Below are positions 17,985 to 27,673 of a stretch of DNA of 64,000 bases, in pieces; position 1 is the first letter of the stretch, and the number at the start of each line of letters is the position of its first letter. The translations under genes were made by a program, and so were the position numbers. The DNA is taken from positions 62,001-126,000 of the forward strand of contig JADJOX010000002.1 in assembly GCA_016713565.1 (NCBI GenBank). The letters run 5' to 3'. This DNA is from Ignavibacteriota bacterium (lineage in GTDB: Bacteria > Bacteroidota > Ignavibacteria > Ignavibacteriales > Melioribacteraceae). The notes under the pieces are model-generated. The model saw nothing but the letters and a program-made list of their open reading frames with translations, searched no databases and was not told the DNA's origin.

Positions 17985-19478
17985 ATGAAATGTGAAAAAA
18001 TGAAATATAAAATATTTTGTTTGATTTTGCTTAACGCATTTAGTCTGAATATATTATTTGCGCAGCAGAATATTGACCTCAATTGTTTGACAATTATTGT
18101 AGGTAAAAATGCTTCTTCTGACGGATCAGTTATCGTTGCTCACAATGAAGATGATTGGGGAAAGCAAATTGTTAATCTTTATAAGTCGCCTCAAAGAATT
18201 CATAATGAAGATGAAATAATTACTTTAGATAATGGCGGAAAAATTAATCAAATAAAAAATACCAACGGATTCATTTGGATTGAACTTCCCGGTATGAGTG
18301 TTTCAGATACGTACCTAAATGATAAAGGTGTTCTCATTACATCCGACGGTTGTCCATCACGCGAAGATAAACCGGATTCGACCGATGGCGGAATTTTATA
18401 TTGGATTAGAAGAATTATTGCAGAACGGGCGGAAAGCGCAAAACAAGGCGTTAAATTAGCGGGAAAATTAATTGAACATTATGGATATGCTTCTCCGGGC
18501 AGATCATACACAATTGCCGATAAAAATGAAGCTTGGGTATTAGCAGTTGTGCACGGCAAATATTGGGTCGCACAACGAGTGCCGGATAATCAAATCTCGG
18601 TTATTCCTAATTATTACACAATTAGAGAAATTAATTTGGCAGATACTAATAATTTTTTGGGCTCAAGCGACATAATTTCATACGCGGAAAAGAGAGGATG
18701 GTATAATTCTGAGAACAATGAAAAATTTGATTTTGCCGAAGTTTATACTTCAAAAAATTCAATAAATCATCCAGGTAATATTAATAGAATATGGCGCGGA
18801 ATTAATTTACTCTCGGAAAATGAATTTAACATAAAAGATAAATTTCCATTTTCGTTTAAACCTTTTAAGAAAGTTGAAGTCACTGATCTAATGAACATTC
18901 TTAGAGATCATTATGAAAATAGTGAATTGGATGAATCAAAGTTTTATAAATTCGGTAATCCTCATTATAAAAATTACGCTACAATTTGCAGTGAAGCTAC
19001 GCAGTATAGTTTTGTCGCTCAGCTTAGAAATAATCTGCCCGTTGAAATTGGCTCAATACTGTGGTTCACATATTATAGACCTTGTTTAAATTTATTTACT
19101 CCAATTTATTTGGGAATAAATGATTTCCCAAATGACTTTAATTATACAGATGAACAGCAGGCAATTAAATTTCATTTGCATCCGAAAGAAGAAATATTTG
19201 ATTCTAATTCGGCGCTTAAATATTGGGATTTTGTAAAGCTTACAAATTATGTTGACAAAGATTTCCTGACTTTTTATCCTAGCGTAAAATCCCAAAAAGA
19301 TATTTTACAGAATGATTTAATCATTGAAACAAAAAGATTTGAAAATAGAGTAATGGAAATTTATTTAAAGGATCGCGAATCGGCTTTGGATATGGTCAGC
19401 GGCTTTTCAAAAGATAAATTAATTCAAATTCATAACACTTCTAAAGAATTTTTAAATTCAATCAAAATAAGAAAATGA
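17985..19478 (+). CDS. Secreted peptidase family C69 (dipeptidase, Ntn-hydrolase)
   Basis: After an N-terminal signal peptide ending near LFAQ, the mature part contains NCLTIIVGKNASSDGS followed by VIVAHNEDDWG. This is the family C69 N-terminal nucleophile signature, with Cys at residue 34 counted from the ATG at 17985. The Cys normally becomes the mature N-terminus by self-processing. RSYTIADKNEAWVLAVVHGKYW fits the rest of the Ntn-hydrolase core. Such enzymes cleave dipeptides or short peptides. Placement between GH18 and mannosidase genes suggests it trims peptide remaining on glycopeptides, which is inference. The start is ambiguous between 17985 and 18000; the later ATG gives a shorter, equally good signal peptide. 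Confidence 0.82.
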   Translation: MKCEKMKYKIFCLILLNAFSLNILFAQQNIDLNCLTIIVGKNASSDGSVIVAHNEDDWGKQIVNLYKSPQRIHNEDEIITLDNGGKINQIKNTNGFIWIELPGMSVSDTYLNDKGVLITSDGCPSREDKPDSTDGGILYWIRRIIAERAESAKQGVKLAGKLIEHYGYASPGRSYTIADKNEAWVLAVVHGKYWVAQRVPDNQISVIPNYYTIREINLADTNNFLGSSDIISYAEKRGWYNSENNEKFDFAEVYTSKNSINHPGNINRIWRGINLLSENEFNIKDKFPFSFKPFKKVEVTDLMNILRDHYENSELDESKFYKFGNPHYKNYATICSEATQYSFVAQLRNNLPVEIGSILWFTYYRPCLNLFTPIYLGINDFPNDFNYTDEQQAIKFHLHPKEEIFDSNSALKYWDFVKLTNYVDKDFLTFYPSVKSQKDILQNDLIIETKRFENRVMEIYLKDRESALDMVSGFSKDKLIQIHNTSKEFLNSIKIRK

Positions 19479-19506
19479 TATTATAAAACATTTTTAGGAA
19501 AATAAA

Positions 19507-20949
19507 ATGGATGGCAAAATAACAAGAAGAAATTTCATTAAAAATACTGCTGCTATTTCAAGCATATCTATGCTGGGATTTTCATCAGTCGATAAATTAT
19601 TTGCGTCGGATAATTTTATTTCGCAGCGTCCGGCTAAAGATAATAGAAAATTTACAAGCGAAGCCGTAGATAATGCAATAAAGGAAATTAAAAATAAAAT
19701 TGCGGATGATGAATTAGCCTGGATGTTTGAAAATTGTTTCCCTAATACGTTGGACACGACTGTTCAGTATGAAGAAATTAACGGGAAACCGGATACTTTT
19801 GTTATAACCGGCGACATTCACGCAATGTGGTTAAGGGATTCTTCCGCTCAGGTTTGGCCTTATCTTAATTTAATTAATGAAGACCCAAAATTAAAAAAAC
19901 TTATTGCTGGTGTTATTAACCGCCAGTCAAAATGCATATTGATTGACCCTTACGCAAACGCGTTTAATTACAGCAATGAAGGGAGTTACTGGCAATCGGA
20001 TTTAACCGACATGAAACTGGAACTTCATGAACGTAAATGGGAAATAGATTCTTTATGCTATCCAATTCGTCTGGCTTATGGATATTGGAGAGAAACAAAG
20101 GATACTTCCGTATTTGATGAAAACTGGTTAAAGGCAATGAATTTAGTAGTTAAGACCTTTATTGAACAGCAAAGAAAAGATAATTTGGGTCCTTATAAAT
20201 TTCAAAGAGTTTCCGCCGTATCAACAGATACTGTTCCATTGAGCGGTTACGGAAATCCAGCTAAACCAAACGGAATGATAAATTCAAGTTTTAGACCATC
20301 AGACGATTCATGTATTTTTAATTATTTAGTTCCTTCAAATCTTTTTGCTCTTCAATCCTTAAAACAATTGAAGGAAATTTTAATTAAAGTTGTAAATGAC
20401 GCGCAGTTAACGGAAGAGTGCAGTAAACTTATCAATGAGTTAGAGGAAAGTATCCATAAATACGCAATAAGTGAACATTTAAAATACGGCAAAGTTTATG
20501 CTTTTGAAGTAGATGGATTCGGCAATATGTTATTTATGGATGACGCTAATGTGCCTAGTTTGCTTGCGCTTCCTTATATCGGCGGTGTTGATCAAAATGA
20601 TGAAGTTTATCAAAATACCCGTAATTTTATTTTTAGCGAAGATAATCCTTATTTCTTCAAAGGTAAATATGGCGAAGGAATCGGCGGACCTCACGTTGGA
20701 TTAAATATGATTTGGCCATTGGCAATTACAATGAGAGCGTTGACTTCTAATGACGATGAAGAAATTAAAACTTGCCTTTCAACATTAAAGAAAACCCATG
20801 CAGGAACCGGATTTATGCATGAAACATTTCACAAAGACGATCCATCGAATTTTACGCGTAAATGGTTTGCCTGGGCTAATACTTTATTCGGAGAATTAAT
20901 TTTTAATCTGTATAAAACTAAACCTCATCTATTGAAAAATACTTATTGA
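19507..20949 (+). CDS. Glycoside hydrolase family 125, exo-alpha-1,6-mannosidase
   Basis: The 480-residue protein matches GH125 (formerly DUF1237). Motifs are GDIHAMWLRDSSAQVWPY near residue 95, SYWQSDLTDMKLELHERKWE with IDSLCYPIRLAYGYW near 160, and a C-terminal segment with GGPHVGLNMIWPLAI and FTRKWFAWANTLFGELI. GH125 enzymes remove alpha-1,6-linked mannose by an inverting mechanism, as needed for the N-glycan core. The N-terminus TRRNFIK followed by a hydrophobic stretch is a twin-arginine export signal, so the folded protein is probably moved to the periplasm. It is followed 48 bases later by the GH92 mannosidase, a pairing seen in mannan and N-glycan loci. Confidence 0.92.
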   Translation: MDGKITRRNFIKNTAAISSISMLGFSSVDKLFASDNFISQRPAKDNRKFTSEAVDNAIKEIKNKIADDELAWMFENCFPNTLDTTVQYEEINGKPDTFVITGDIHAMWLRDSSAQVWPYLNLINEDPKLKKLIAGVINRQSKCILIDPYANAFNYSNEGSYWQSDLTDMKLELHERKWEIDSLCYPIRLAYGYWRETKDTSVFDENWLKAMNLVVKTFIEQQRKDNLGPYKFQRVSAVSTDTVPLSGYGNPAKPNGMINSSFRPSDDSCIFNYLVPSNLFALQSLKQLKEILIKVVNDAQLTEECSKLINELEESIHKYAISEHLKYGKVYAFEVDGFGNMLFMDDANVPSLLALPYIGGVDQNDEVYQNTRNFIFSEDNPYFFKGKYGEGIGGPHVGLNMIWPLAITMRALTSNDDEEIKTCLSTLKKTHAGTGFMHETFHKDDPSNFTRKWFAWANTLFGELIFNLYKTKPHLLKNTY

Positions 20950-20997
20950 TAAAATTTTTAAATCTAGTGTTACATAAAAATTAAATTGGAAATCTAA

Positions 20998-23900
20998 ATG
21001 CGTAAAGTAATTTTTCTCGTGATTATATTTTTACTTAGTTCTTCAATCTCATTCACACAGGTTGATTACACAAAATTTGTAAATCCTTTTATTGGTACAG
21101 CCGAACATGGTCATACTTATCCCGGTGCGGCGTTGCCGTTTGGAATGATGCAGTTAAGTCCGGATACCGGAACCGAAGGCTGGGATTGGTGTTCCGGCTA
21201 TCACTCAAGCGATAATTCCATAATGGGATTTAGTCATACTCATTTAAGCGGAACAGGTGTTGGTGATTATGGCGATATTTTATTTATGCCTTATACCGGA
21301 GCAACTAAATTTCTCCCAGGTTCAAAAGAAAATCCAGATGAAGGGTACAGATCAAAATTTAGTCACGAAAATGAAAAAGCTTCACCGGGTTATTATTCAG
21401 TATTTCTTGAAGATAATAAAATAAATGTTGAATTAACGGCAACAAAAAGATGCGGCTTTCATAAGTATGATTTTAAAAACAGCGGTACCGGAAGTTTAAT
21501 AATCGATTTAACTCATGGTATAGAAGATACACCAATAGACGCGTTCATTAGAATTGTTGATGAAAATAAAATTGAAGGCTATAGAACATCAAGCGGATGG
21601 GCAAAAAAACATTCGGTTTATTTTTACGCGGAATTTTCTCAAAACATTTCAAATTATTTAATCCAATTGAATAATAGCGAAATAAAAGATAATTCGGTAA
21701 AAGGACAATTTGTAAAAGCCGCGTTGAATTTTAATCTCAATTCAACAAATGAATTGATGGTTAGAATTGGAATATCGGCTGTTAGTATTGATGGGGCTAA
21801 GAAAAACTTGTTTGAAGAAATACCCGATTGGAATTTTGAGAAAGTTAAAAACACCGCCAATAAAATTTGGAACAATTGGCTAAGCAAAATAGAAGTTGAC
21901 GGCGGAACAAATGATCAAAAGGTAACTTATTACACTTCAATGTATCACGCGTTTTTATCGCCAAATATTTTTAATGACGTTGACAAAAAATATATTGGCA
22001 TGGACGGCAAAATCAAAATTGCGAAAGATTTTGATATGTATACTATTTTTTCTTTGTGGGATACGTTCAGAGCATTGCATCCGTTATTAACTATACTTGA
22101 CGAAAAATTGACCGCTGATTTTATTAAATCATTAATCGCTAAATATGAAGAAAGCGGACTGCTTCCGGTATGGGAATTAGCTTCAAATGAAACAAACACA
22201 ATGATTGGTTATCATTCAATTCCGGTAATAGTAGATGCATATTTGAAAGGCATTAATAATTTTGATATAGAAAAAGCATATAAAGCTATGACCAACAGCG
22301 CGATGAGAGATGAACGAGGTTTAACGTATTATAAAAATATGGGATTTATTCCAATGGATAAAGCGCATGACGCCGTTTCAAGCACATTGGAATATGCATA
22401 TGATGATTGGTGTATTGCTCAGGTCGCTGAAAAACTCGGTAAGAAAGATGATTACAAATATTTTATGTCTAGAGCAAAAAATTATGAAAATATGTTTGAT
22501 CCAAAAACAAAATTTATGAGAGGAAGATATAACAGCGGAGAATGGAGCAAAAATTTTGATCCCGTTGCGCCATCATATTTAGGTTCGGGTGAATTTACGG
22601 AAGGAAACTCTTGGCAATATACATGGTTTGTTCCGCAAGATATTACTGGTTTAAAAAAATTAATCGGAGGAGATAAATTATTTAAGCAAAAACTTGATTC
22701 ACTGTTTACTTTGGAAGTTGATCATGAAAAGTACCAGATGCCTTCGGATGTAACCGGATTGTTGGGTCAATACGCTCAAGGAAATGAACCGAGTCATCAC
22801 ATTGCGTATTTGTATAATTTCTGCGGCTATCCTTGGGAAAGTCAAAGTATTTTAAGAAAGATTATGAATGACTTTTTTCACTCCGATAGAAATGGTTTAT
22901 GCGGAAACGAGGATTGCGGACAAATGTCGGCTTGGTATGTTTTAAGCGCTATTGGTTTTTATCCCGTTCTTCCCGGAAGTAATCAATATGTTATTGGAAG
23001 TCCTTTATTTGAAAAGGTTACAATACATCAAGAGAATGGTAAAGACTTTACAATTACTGCTAAAAATAATTCTAATGAAAATAAATATATTAAATCGTCA
23101 AAGTTAAACGGAAAAAAATACAATAAGTTATTTTTCACTCATAATGATTTAAGATCGGGGTCCTCATTACTACTAAATATGAGTTCCAAACCAAATAAAG
23201 AATTCGGTAATGAAATTTCCTCAAGACCAAGTTCGGCAATTAGTAAAGAATTCAAATCAATAAAATATGATAAATACTTTGCGCCGATCATTTATCCTTC
23301 AAGATCGTTGTTTGCAAATAAGATAAATATTGAATTGGAAAATTTCAATGAGAATTCTGTAATCAGGTATACAACAGATGGTTCGGACCCAAATGAAAAG
23401 TCTGAAAAATATACTAAACCATTTATAATGAATTCATCATTTACGCTTAAAGCACAAGTGTTTGGTAAAGAATTCAAACCATCCGAAAAAATTCAAAAAA
23501 CTTTTAATAAGTCTATTGTTAGGGATGAGTTAGATCCATTTTATTCTTTAAATGGAAAGATATATCCGGAAATTACTGAAAACACTAACTTTAACAAAAA
23601 TTATTCGGGCGGCGGAATAAATGCATTAATCGATGGTAATTTTGGAACTAATGATTATAGAAGTCCATTTTGGCAAGGCTTTGAGGGAACAAATTGCGAT
23701 GTGATTATTGATCTCGGCAAACAGACTGATATAAATAAAATATCGGCAAATTTTTTAGGTAACCAAGGCTCGTGGATTTTTTTGCCGAAAAAAGTGAGCG
23801 TTTCATTTTCTAATGATGGAAAGAATTTTAATAATGAAACAACAATTGCTGAAATAAATGTTAAAGAAAATTCCGAAGTTGAAATTAAAACCCTAGAAAA

Positions 23901-24027
23901 ATCATTTGAAAACATAAACGTTAGATATATTCATTTTATAGCGGAAAGTATCGGCAAGTGTCCTTCATTCCATAAAGGCGCCGGAGCAAATGCGCATTTA
24001 TTTATTGATGAAATAACTATTGAATAA
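20998..24027 (+). CDS. Glycoside hydrolase family 92 alpha-mannosidase with C-terminal binding modules
   Basis: The 1009-residue protein has a signal peptide, then the GH92 N-terminal motif VDYTKFVNPFIGTAEHGHTY, SHTHLSGTGVGDYGD, and catalytic-domain motifs GNEPSHHIAYLYNFCGYPWE and GNEDCGQMSAWYVLSAIGFY. GH92 enzymes are calcium-dependent inverting exo-alpha-mannosidases acting on N-glycans. After the catalytic part come a chitobiase-type beta sandwich (YTTDGSDPNEKSEKY) and a discoidin-like module (about 23560-24024) with WQGFEG, GSWIFLPKKVSVSFSNDG and CPSFHKGAGANAHLFIDEI. The same module ends the GH2, GH20, DUF4838 and sulfatase proteins of this window. The linkage (alpha-1,2, 1,3 or other) cannot be told by eye. 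Confidence 0.94.
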   Translation: MRKVIFLVIIFLLSSSISFTQVDYTKFVNPFIGTAEHGHTYPGAALPFGMMQLSPDTGTEGWDWCSGYHSSDNSIMGFSHTHLSGTGVGDYGDILFMPYTGATKFLPGSKENPDEGYRSKFSHENEKASPGYYSVFLEDNKINVELTATKRCGFHKYDFKNSGTGSLIIDLTHGIEDTPIDAFIRIVDENKIEGYRTSSGWAKKHSVYFYAEFSQNISNYLIQLNNSEIKDNSVKGQFVKAALNFNLNSTNELMVRIGISAVSIDGAKKNLFEEIPDWNFEKVKNTANKIWNNWLSKIEVDGGTNDQKVTYYTSMYHAFLSPNIFNDVDKKYIGMDGKIKIAKDFDMYTIFSLWDTFRALHPLLTILDEKLTADFIKSLIAKYEESGLLPVWELASNETNTMIGYHSIPVIVDAYLKGINNFDIEKAYKAMTNSAMRDERGLTYYKNMGFIPMDKAHDAVSSTLEYAYDDWCIAQVAEKLGKKDDYKYFMSRAKNYENMFDPKTKFMRGRYNSGEWSKNFDPVAPSYLGSGEFTEGNSWQYTWFVPQDITGLKKLIGGDKLFKQKLDSLFTLEVDHEKYQMPSDVTGLLGQYAQGNEPSHHIAYLYNFCGYPWESQSILRKIMNDFFHSDRNGLCGNEDCGQMSAWYVLSAIGFYPVLPGSNQYVIGSPLFEKVTIHQENGKDFTITAKNNSNENKYIKSSKLNGKKYNKLFFTHNDLRSGSSLLLNMSSKPNKEFGNEISSRPSSAISKEFKSIKYDKYFAPIIYPSRSLFANKINIELENFNENSVIRYTTDGSDPNEKSEKYTKPFIMNSSFTLKAQVFGKEFKPSEKIQKTFNKSIVRDELDPFYSLNGKIYPEITENTNFNKNYSGGGINALIDGNFGTNDYRSPFWQGFEGTNCDVIIDLGKQTDINKISANFLGNQGSWIFLPKKVSVSFSNDGKNFNNETTIAEINVKENSEVEIKTLEKSFENINVRYIHFIAESIGKCPSFHKGAGANAHLFIDEITIE

Positions 24028-24050
24028 CATTAAATATTTTTAAAGTGGTA

Positions 24051-25178
24051 ATGAATATGAAAATCAAAATTGCTTTACTCATTTTTTTATTTATAAATAT
24101 ATCGGCACAAACAAAAAAATCCGTCCCGCAAAGCAAAATTCCTTTTAATCCCGAAAAATATATTTGTTATAGAACAAACCAGCCAATAATTATCGATGGT
24201 AAATTTGATGAGGAAGATTGGAATAAAGCAGAATGGACAAAGGATTTTGTTGATATCGAAGGTGATTTAAAGCCGAAACCGTATTATAACACACGGGTTA
24301 AAATGTTATGGGACGATGAAAATTTTTATTTTGCGGCATTAATTGAAGACCCACAAATTTGGGCTACGTTAAGACAAAGAGATACAGTAATATTTTATGA
24401 TAATGATTTCGAAATATTTATTGATCCCGATGGTGATACACACAAATATTATGAATTTGAAATTAATGCGTTTAATACGCAGTGGGATCTGTTAATCGCG
24501 AAACCTTATAGAAACGATGAAAATGTAGCGTTGAATGGATGGAATATTGCGGGCTTAAAAACAGCTGTCAATATAAACGGAACAATAAACAATTCCAATG
24601 ATAAAGATAAATATTGGACAGTAGAAATCGCGTATCCTTGGAAAGCATTGTGTGAAATGACTTCTATGAAATTTCCGCCTAAAAATAAAGACCAATGGCG
24701 AGTTAATTTCTCAAGAGTTGAATGGGATACCGAAATTATTGATGGAAAATACAAAAAGAAAACAAATCCGAAAACCGGAAAAACACTTCCCGAAAACAAT
24801 TGGGTTTGGTCGCCTCAAGGAATAATAAATATGCACGCGCCGGAAACTTGGGGGTTTGTTCAATTTTCGGAAAACAAAGTCGGTACGGAAATAGCGAAAT
24901 TTAAAAATAATGACGAAGAAGAAGCCAAATGGGCATTGCGTAAAGTATATTATGCGGAACACGACTATTATTTGAACCACGGCAAATTTACAAATGATTT
25001 CAAATTGCTTAATCTTGACGAAGTAATTCTTCCCGAAAAATTTATTTGGCCTCCTGAAATTGAAGTGACTTCAACACAGTTTGAGGCAATTATCAGAATT
25101 AAAAATGATAATAGATATTTTATAATTTATCAAGATGGACTGGTCAAAAAGTTACCGGTCGAAAGAGATATAAAATGA
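24051..25178 (+). CDS. Secreted CBM9-like carbohydrate-binding protein
   Basis: This 375-residue protein has a signal peptide ending near ISAQ and a domain of the family-9-like carbohydrate-binding type: PIIIDGKFDEEDWNKAEWT, VKMLWDDENFYFAALIEDP, DNDFEIFIDPDGDTHKYYEF and WTVEIAYPWKAL. Such proteins are usually non-catalytic and bind sugar ends. After it comes a roughly 100-residue tail without a recognised family. The frame extends six bases upstream to a GTG; I chose the ATG at 24051, and the ATG at 24057 is equally possible. Its stop overlaps the start of the next gene in an ATGA junction, so the two are coupled. A role in holding substrate at the cell surface is inferred. Confidence 0.85.
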   Translation: MNMKIKIALLIFLFINISAQTKKSVPQSKIPFNPEKYICYRTNQPIIIDGKFDEEDWNKAEWTKDFVDIEGDLKPKPYYNTRVKMLWDDENFYFAALIEDPQIWATLRQRDTVIFYDNDFEIFIDPDGDTHKYYEFEINAFNTQWDLLIAKPYRNDENVALNGWNIAGLKTAVNINGTINNSNDKDKYWTVEIAYPWKALCEMTSMKFPPKNKDQWRVNFSRVEWDTEIIDGKYKKKTNPKTGKTLPENNWVWSPQGIINMHAPETWGFVQFSENKVGTEIAKFKNNDEEEAKWALRKVYYAEHDYYLNHGKFTNDFKLLNLDEVILPEKFIWPPEIEVTSTQFEAIIRIKNDNRYFIIYQDGLVKKLPVERDIK

Positions 25179-27646
25179 AAAAAATAATTTTAGCATTAAT
25201 TACTATTCTATCAACATTAAGTTTTGCGCAAGAACAAATTATTGTAAACAAAGGATTACTCTTAAAAATTAATCCTCCCGGCAGAAGGTCGCTTTCGCAG
25301 GTTGATCCGATAGAATCAAAAATAGTTAATGATAAATGGACAGAGCCAAAGGAAAATGAAAAATTTGAATTTGATACGATAAAAACAAATTGGATTGCCG
25401 TAAATGCTGATGATAAAGGATGGTTTTCAAATGAGAATGAGTGGAGCGGTTCCTATCTATATTATAAATACGAATCAAATGTAGATAAGATTATGCTGCT
25501 TCAAGGCTTTTCATATTATAATGTTTTTGTTAACGGCGAACCAAGAATAGGTAATGTTTATGGGACAAAAGAAAATTATGAAAGCTGGGAGCCGAATTTT
25601 AATAATTCATTTCTACCGGTTAAAATTAAAAAAGGAAAGAACGAATTTTTATTTCAAATGAATTACGGAAGAATGAAAGCGGTTTTAAGGGAAATAAAAT
25701 CCGAAGCCTTTTTCAATTTAAATGATATTACATTGCCGGATGTTTTTAAAAATGAACCTTATAATGATTTTGGCGGAATAATTGTAATTAATGCTCAAAA
25801 TAAAACTTTAAAGAATGCCGTAATTAAAGTGACAAATTCTGAAGGAAGAGAAGTTGTAACCGAAGTTCCTGATATCATTCCGGTTTCGCTAAGAAAAGTA
25901 AAATTTAATTTTTCAGGAATGGCTAAGAATAATGATTATGAAATTCTTAAACTACAACTTATTGTTAACGGAAAAGTTACGGATGAGCAGGATATAAAAT
26001 TAAAATGTGCCGCAAAATTCGATGCGTATAAACAAACATTCTTAAGCTCGATCGATGGAAGCGTACAGTATTACGCCGTTAAGCCGTCGACAAATACGGA
26101 TGGCGGTCAATCATTATTTTTATCGGTACACGGCGCAAGTGTAGAAGCGATAAATCAAGCCGGTTCGTATTCAAATAAGGAATGGGGAAATATTGTTTGT
26201 CCTACAAACCGCAGACCTTACGGCTTTAACTGGGAAGATATTGGAAGAATTGACGCAATGGAAGTCTTAAATATTGCGAAACAAAAATTTCATCCCGATG
26301 AAAATAGGATTTATTTAACCGGACATTCAATGGGCGGACACGGAACTTGGTATCTCGGGGTGAATTATCCCGATCAATTTGCAGCAATAGGTCCAAGCGC
26401 TGGCTGGATTTCCTTATGGAGTTATAGATTTGACGGAATTTCAAAAAACTTTAATTCTAAACAAAAACTTTATACAAAAGCCGCAAAACAAAGCGATACA
26501 TATTCTCTTGCGCATAACTTTTCAAATTTAGGCATTTATATTTTACATGGTGACGCGGATAGCGTAGTCAGTCCGTTTCAAGCTAGAAGTATGATAAGAA
26601 CACTGAATGAATTTCATAAAGATTTTGATTATCATTTTGAACCCGGCATGGAACATTGGTGGGATATTGATACAGTTAAGGAAGGTTCTGATTGCGTTGA
26701 TTGGGCGCCGATGTTTGATTTTTTTGCAAGACATGCTCGTTCGCTCGATAGAGTAAAAAAAATAAACTTTACTACGGCTTCTCCCGGAATATCCTCAAAA
26801 AATTATTGGGTTACGGTTGAGCAGCAAAACGAACTTTTTGAGCTTAGTAATGTAGATATTGAGTTTGTACCTTTTGTAAATATTTTTAGAATAAAAACAA
26901 AAAACGTCAAAACACTTTCAATAGATTGCAAGGAACTTGGTTTGATCAAAGGAACTGATATTGTTTTTGAAATTAACGATGAAAAATTAAATGGAAAAAT
27001 TGAAAATAATAAAATTTACTTAACTAACAATGGTAAGAGTTGGGAAATAAAAAATTCAATTGATAAAAATGAAAAATCTCCCGTAAGATATGGGACATTC
27101 AAAGATTTATATAGAGACAGTTTAGTCTTTGTGTACGGAACAAAGGGTACCGATGAACAAAATGAACAAATACTTGCTAAAGTAAGATATGATTCGGAAA
27201 TGTTTTGGTATGTTGGAAACGGCGCTGTTGAGATAATTGCCGATGTTAATTTTAATCCCGATAAATATCAAAAAAACAATATTTTATTATACGGCAACAG
27301 TGATCAAAATTCGGCGTTCAAAAAATTATTAAAAGATTCTCCAGTCAAAATTAACAATAGCGGCATTGAAGTTGATAAGAAAAAATTAAACGAAAAGGAT
27401 TTAGCCTGCTATTTTATTTATCCTAAAAAGGGAAGTGAGAAAAATCTTATTGGCGTTATTGGCGCTACGGGTGATAACGGAATGAAATTATCATATCTGA
27501 GACCATTCCTAAAACCAGGTTCATCTTTCCCGGATGTAACAGTTTTTAACAAAGATATTTTAGTGAAAAAAGACGGCGGTTTAAGTTTAGTAGGGCTTTT
27601 CGGTTTGGATTGGTCAGTTAAAAATGGTGAATTTATTTTTGAATAA
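25175..27646 (+). CDS. Secreted prolyl-oligopeptidase/esterase-type alpha/beta hydrolase
   Basis: The 823-residue protein has a signal peptide (LSFAQ), an N-terminal all-beta region, and a central alpha/beta hydrolase domain. The nucleophile elbow GHSMGGHG places Ser at residue 385. LHGDADSVVSP supplies Asp at 460 or 462, and GMEHWWD supplies His at 494, so a full catalytic triad is visible. The C-terminal 300 residues are of unknown type. Such enzymes in glycan loci are peptidases or deacetylating esterases; this one could remove O-acetyl groups or cut peptide. It shares four bases with the preceding CBM9-like gene, which suggests a functional pair. The precise reaction cannot be assigned. 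Confidence 0.82.
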   Translation: MKKIILALITILSTLSFAQEQIIVNKGLLLKINPPGRRSLSQVDPIESKIVNDKWTEPKENEKFEFDTIKTNWIAVNADDKGWFSNENEWSGSYLYYKYESNVDKIMLLQGFSYYNVFVNGEPRIGNVYGTKENYESWEPNFNNSFLPVKIKKGKNEFLFQMNYGRMKAVLREIKSEAFFNLNDITLPDVFKNEPYNDFGGIIVINAQNKTLKNAVIKVTNSEGREVVTEVPDIIPVSLRKVKFNFSGMAKNNDYEILKLQLIVNGKVTDEQDIKLKCAAKFDAYKQTFLSSIDGSVQYYAVKPSTNTDGGQSLFLSVHGASVEAINQAGSYSNKEWGNIVCPTNRRPYGFNWEDIGRIDAMEVLNIAKQKFHPDENRIYLTGHSMGGHGTWYLGVNYPDQFAAIGPSAGWISLWSYRFDGISKNFNSKQKLYTKAAKQSDTYSLAHNFSNLGIYILHGDADSVVSPFQARSMIRTLNEFHKDFDYHFEPGMEHWWDIDTVKEGSDCVDWAPMFDFFARHARSLDRVKKINFTTASPGISSKNYWVTVEQQNELFELSNVDIEFVPFVNIFRIKTKNVKTLSIDCKELGLIKGTDIVFEINDEKLNGKIENNKIYLTNNGKSWEIKNSIDKNEKSPVRYGTFKDLYRDSLVFVYGTKGTDEQNEQILAKVRYDSEMFWYVGNGAVEIIADVNFNPDKYQKNNILLYGNSDQNSAFKKLLKDSPVKINNSGIEVDKKKLNEKDLACYFIYPKKGSEKNLIGVIGATGDNGMKLSYLRPFLKPGSSFPDVTVFNKDILVKKDGGLSLVGLFGLDWSVKNGEFIFE

Positions 27647-27673
27647 TTTTATCATACTTTGTATTAAAAACTA

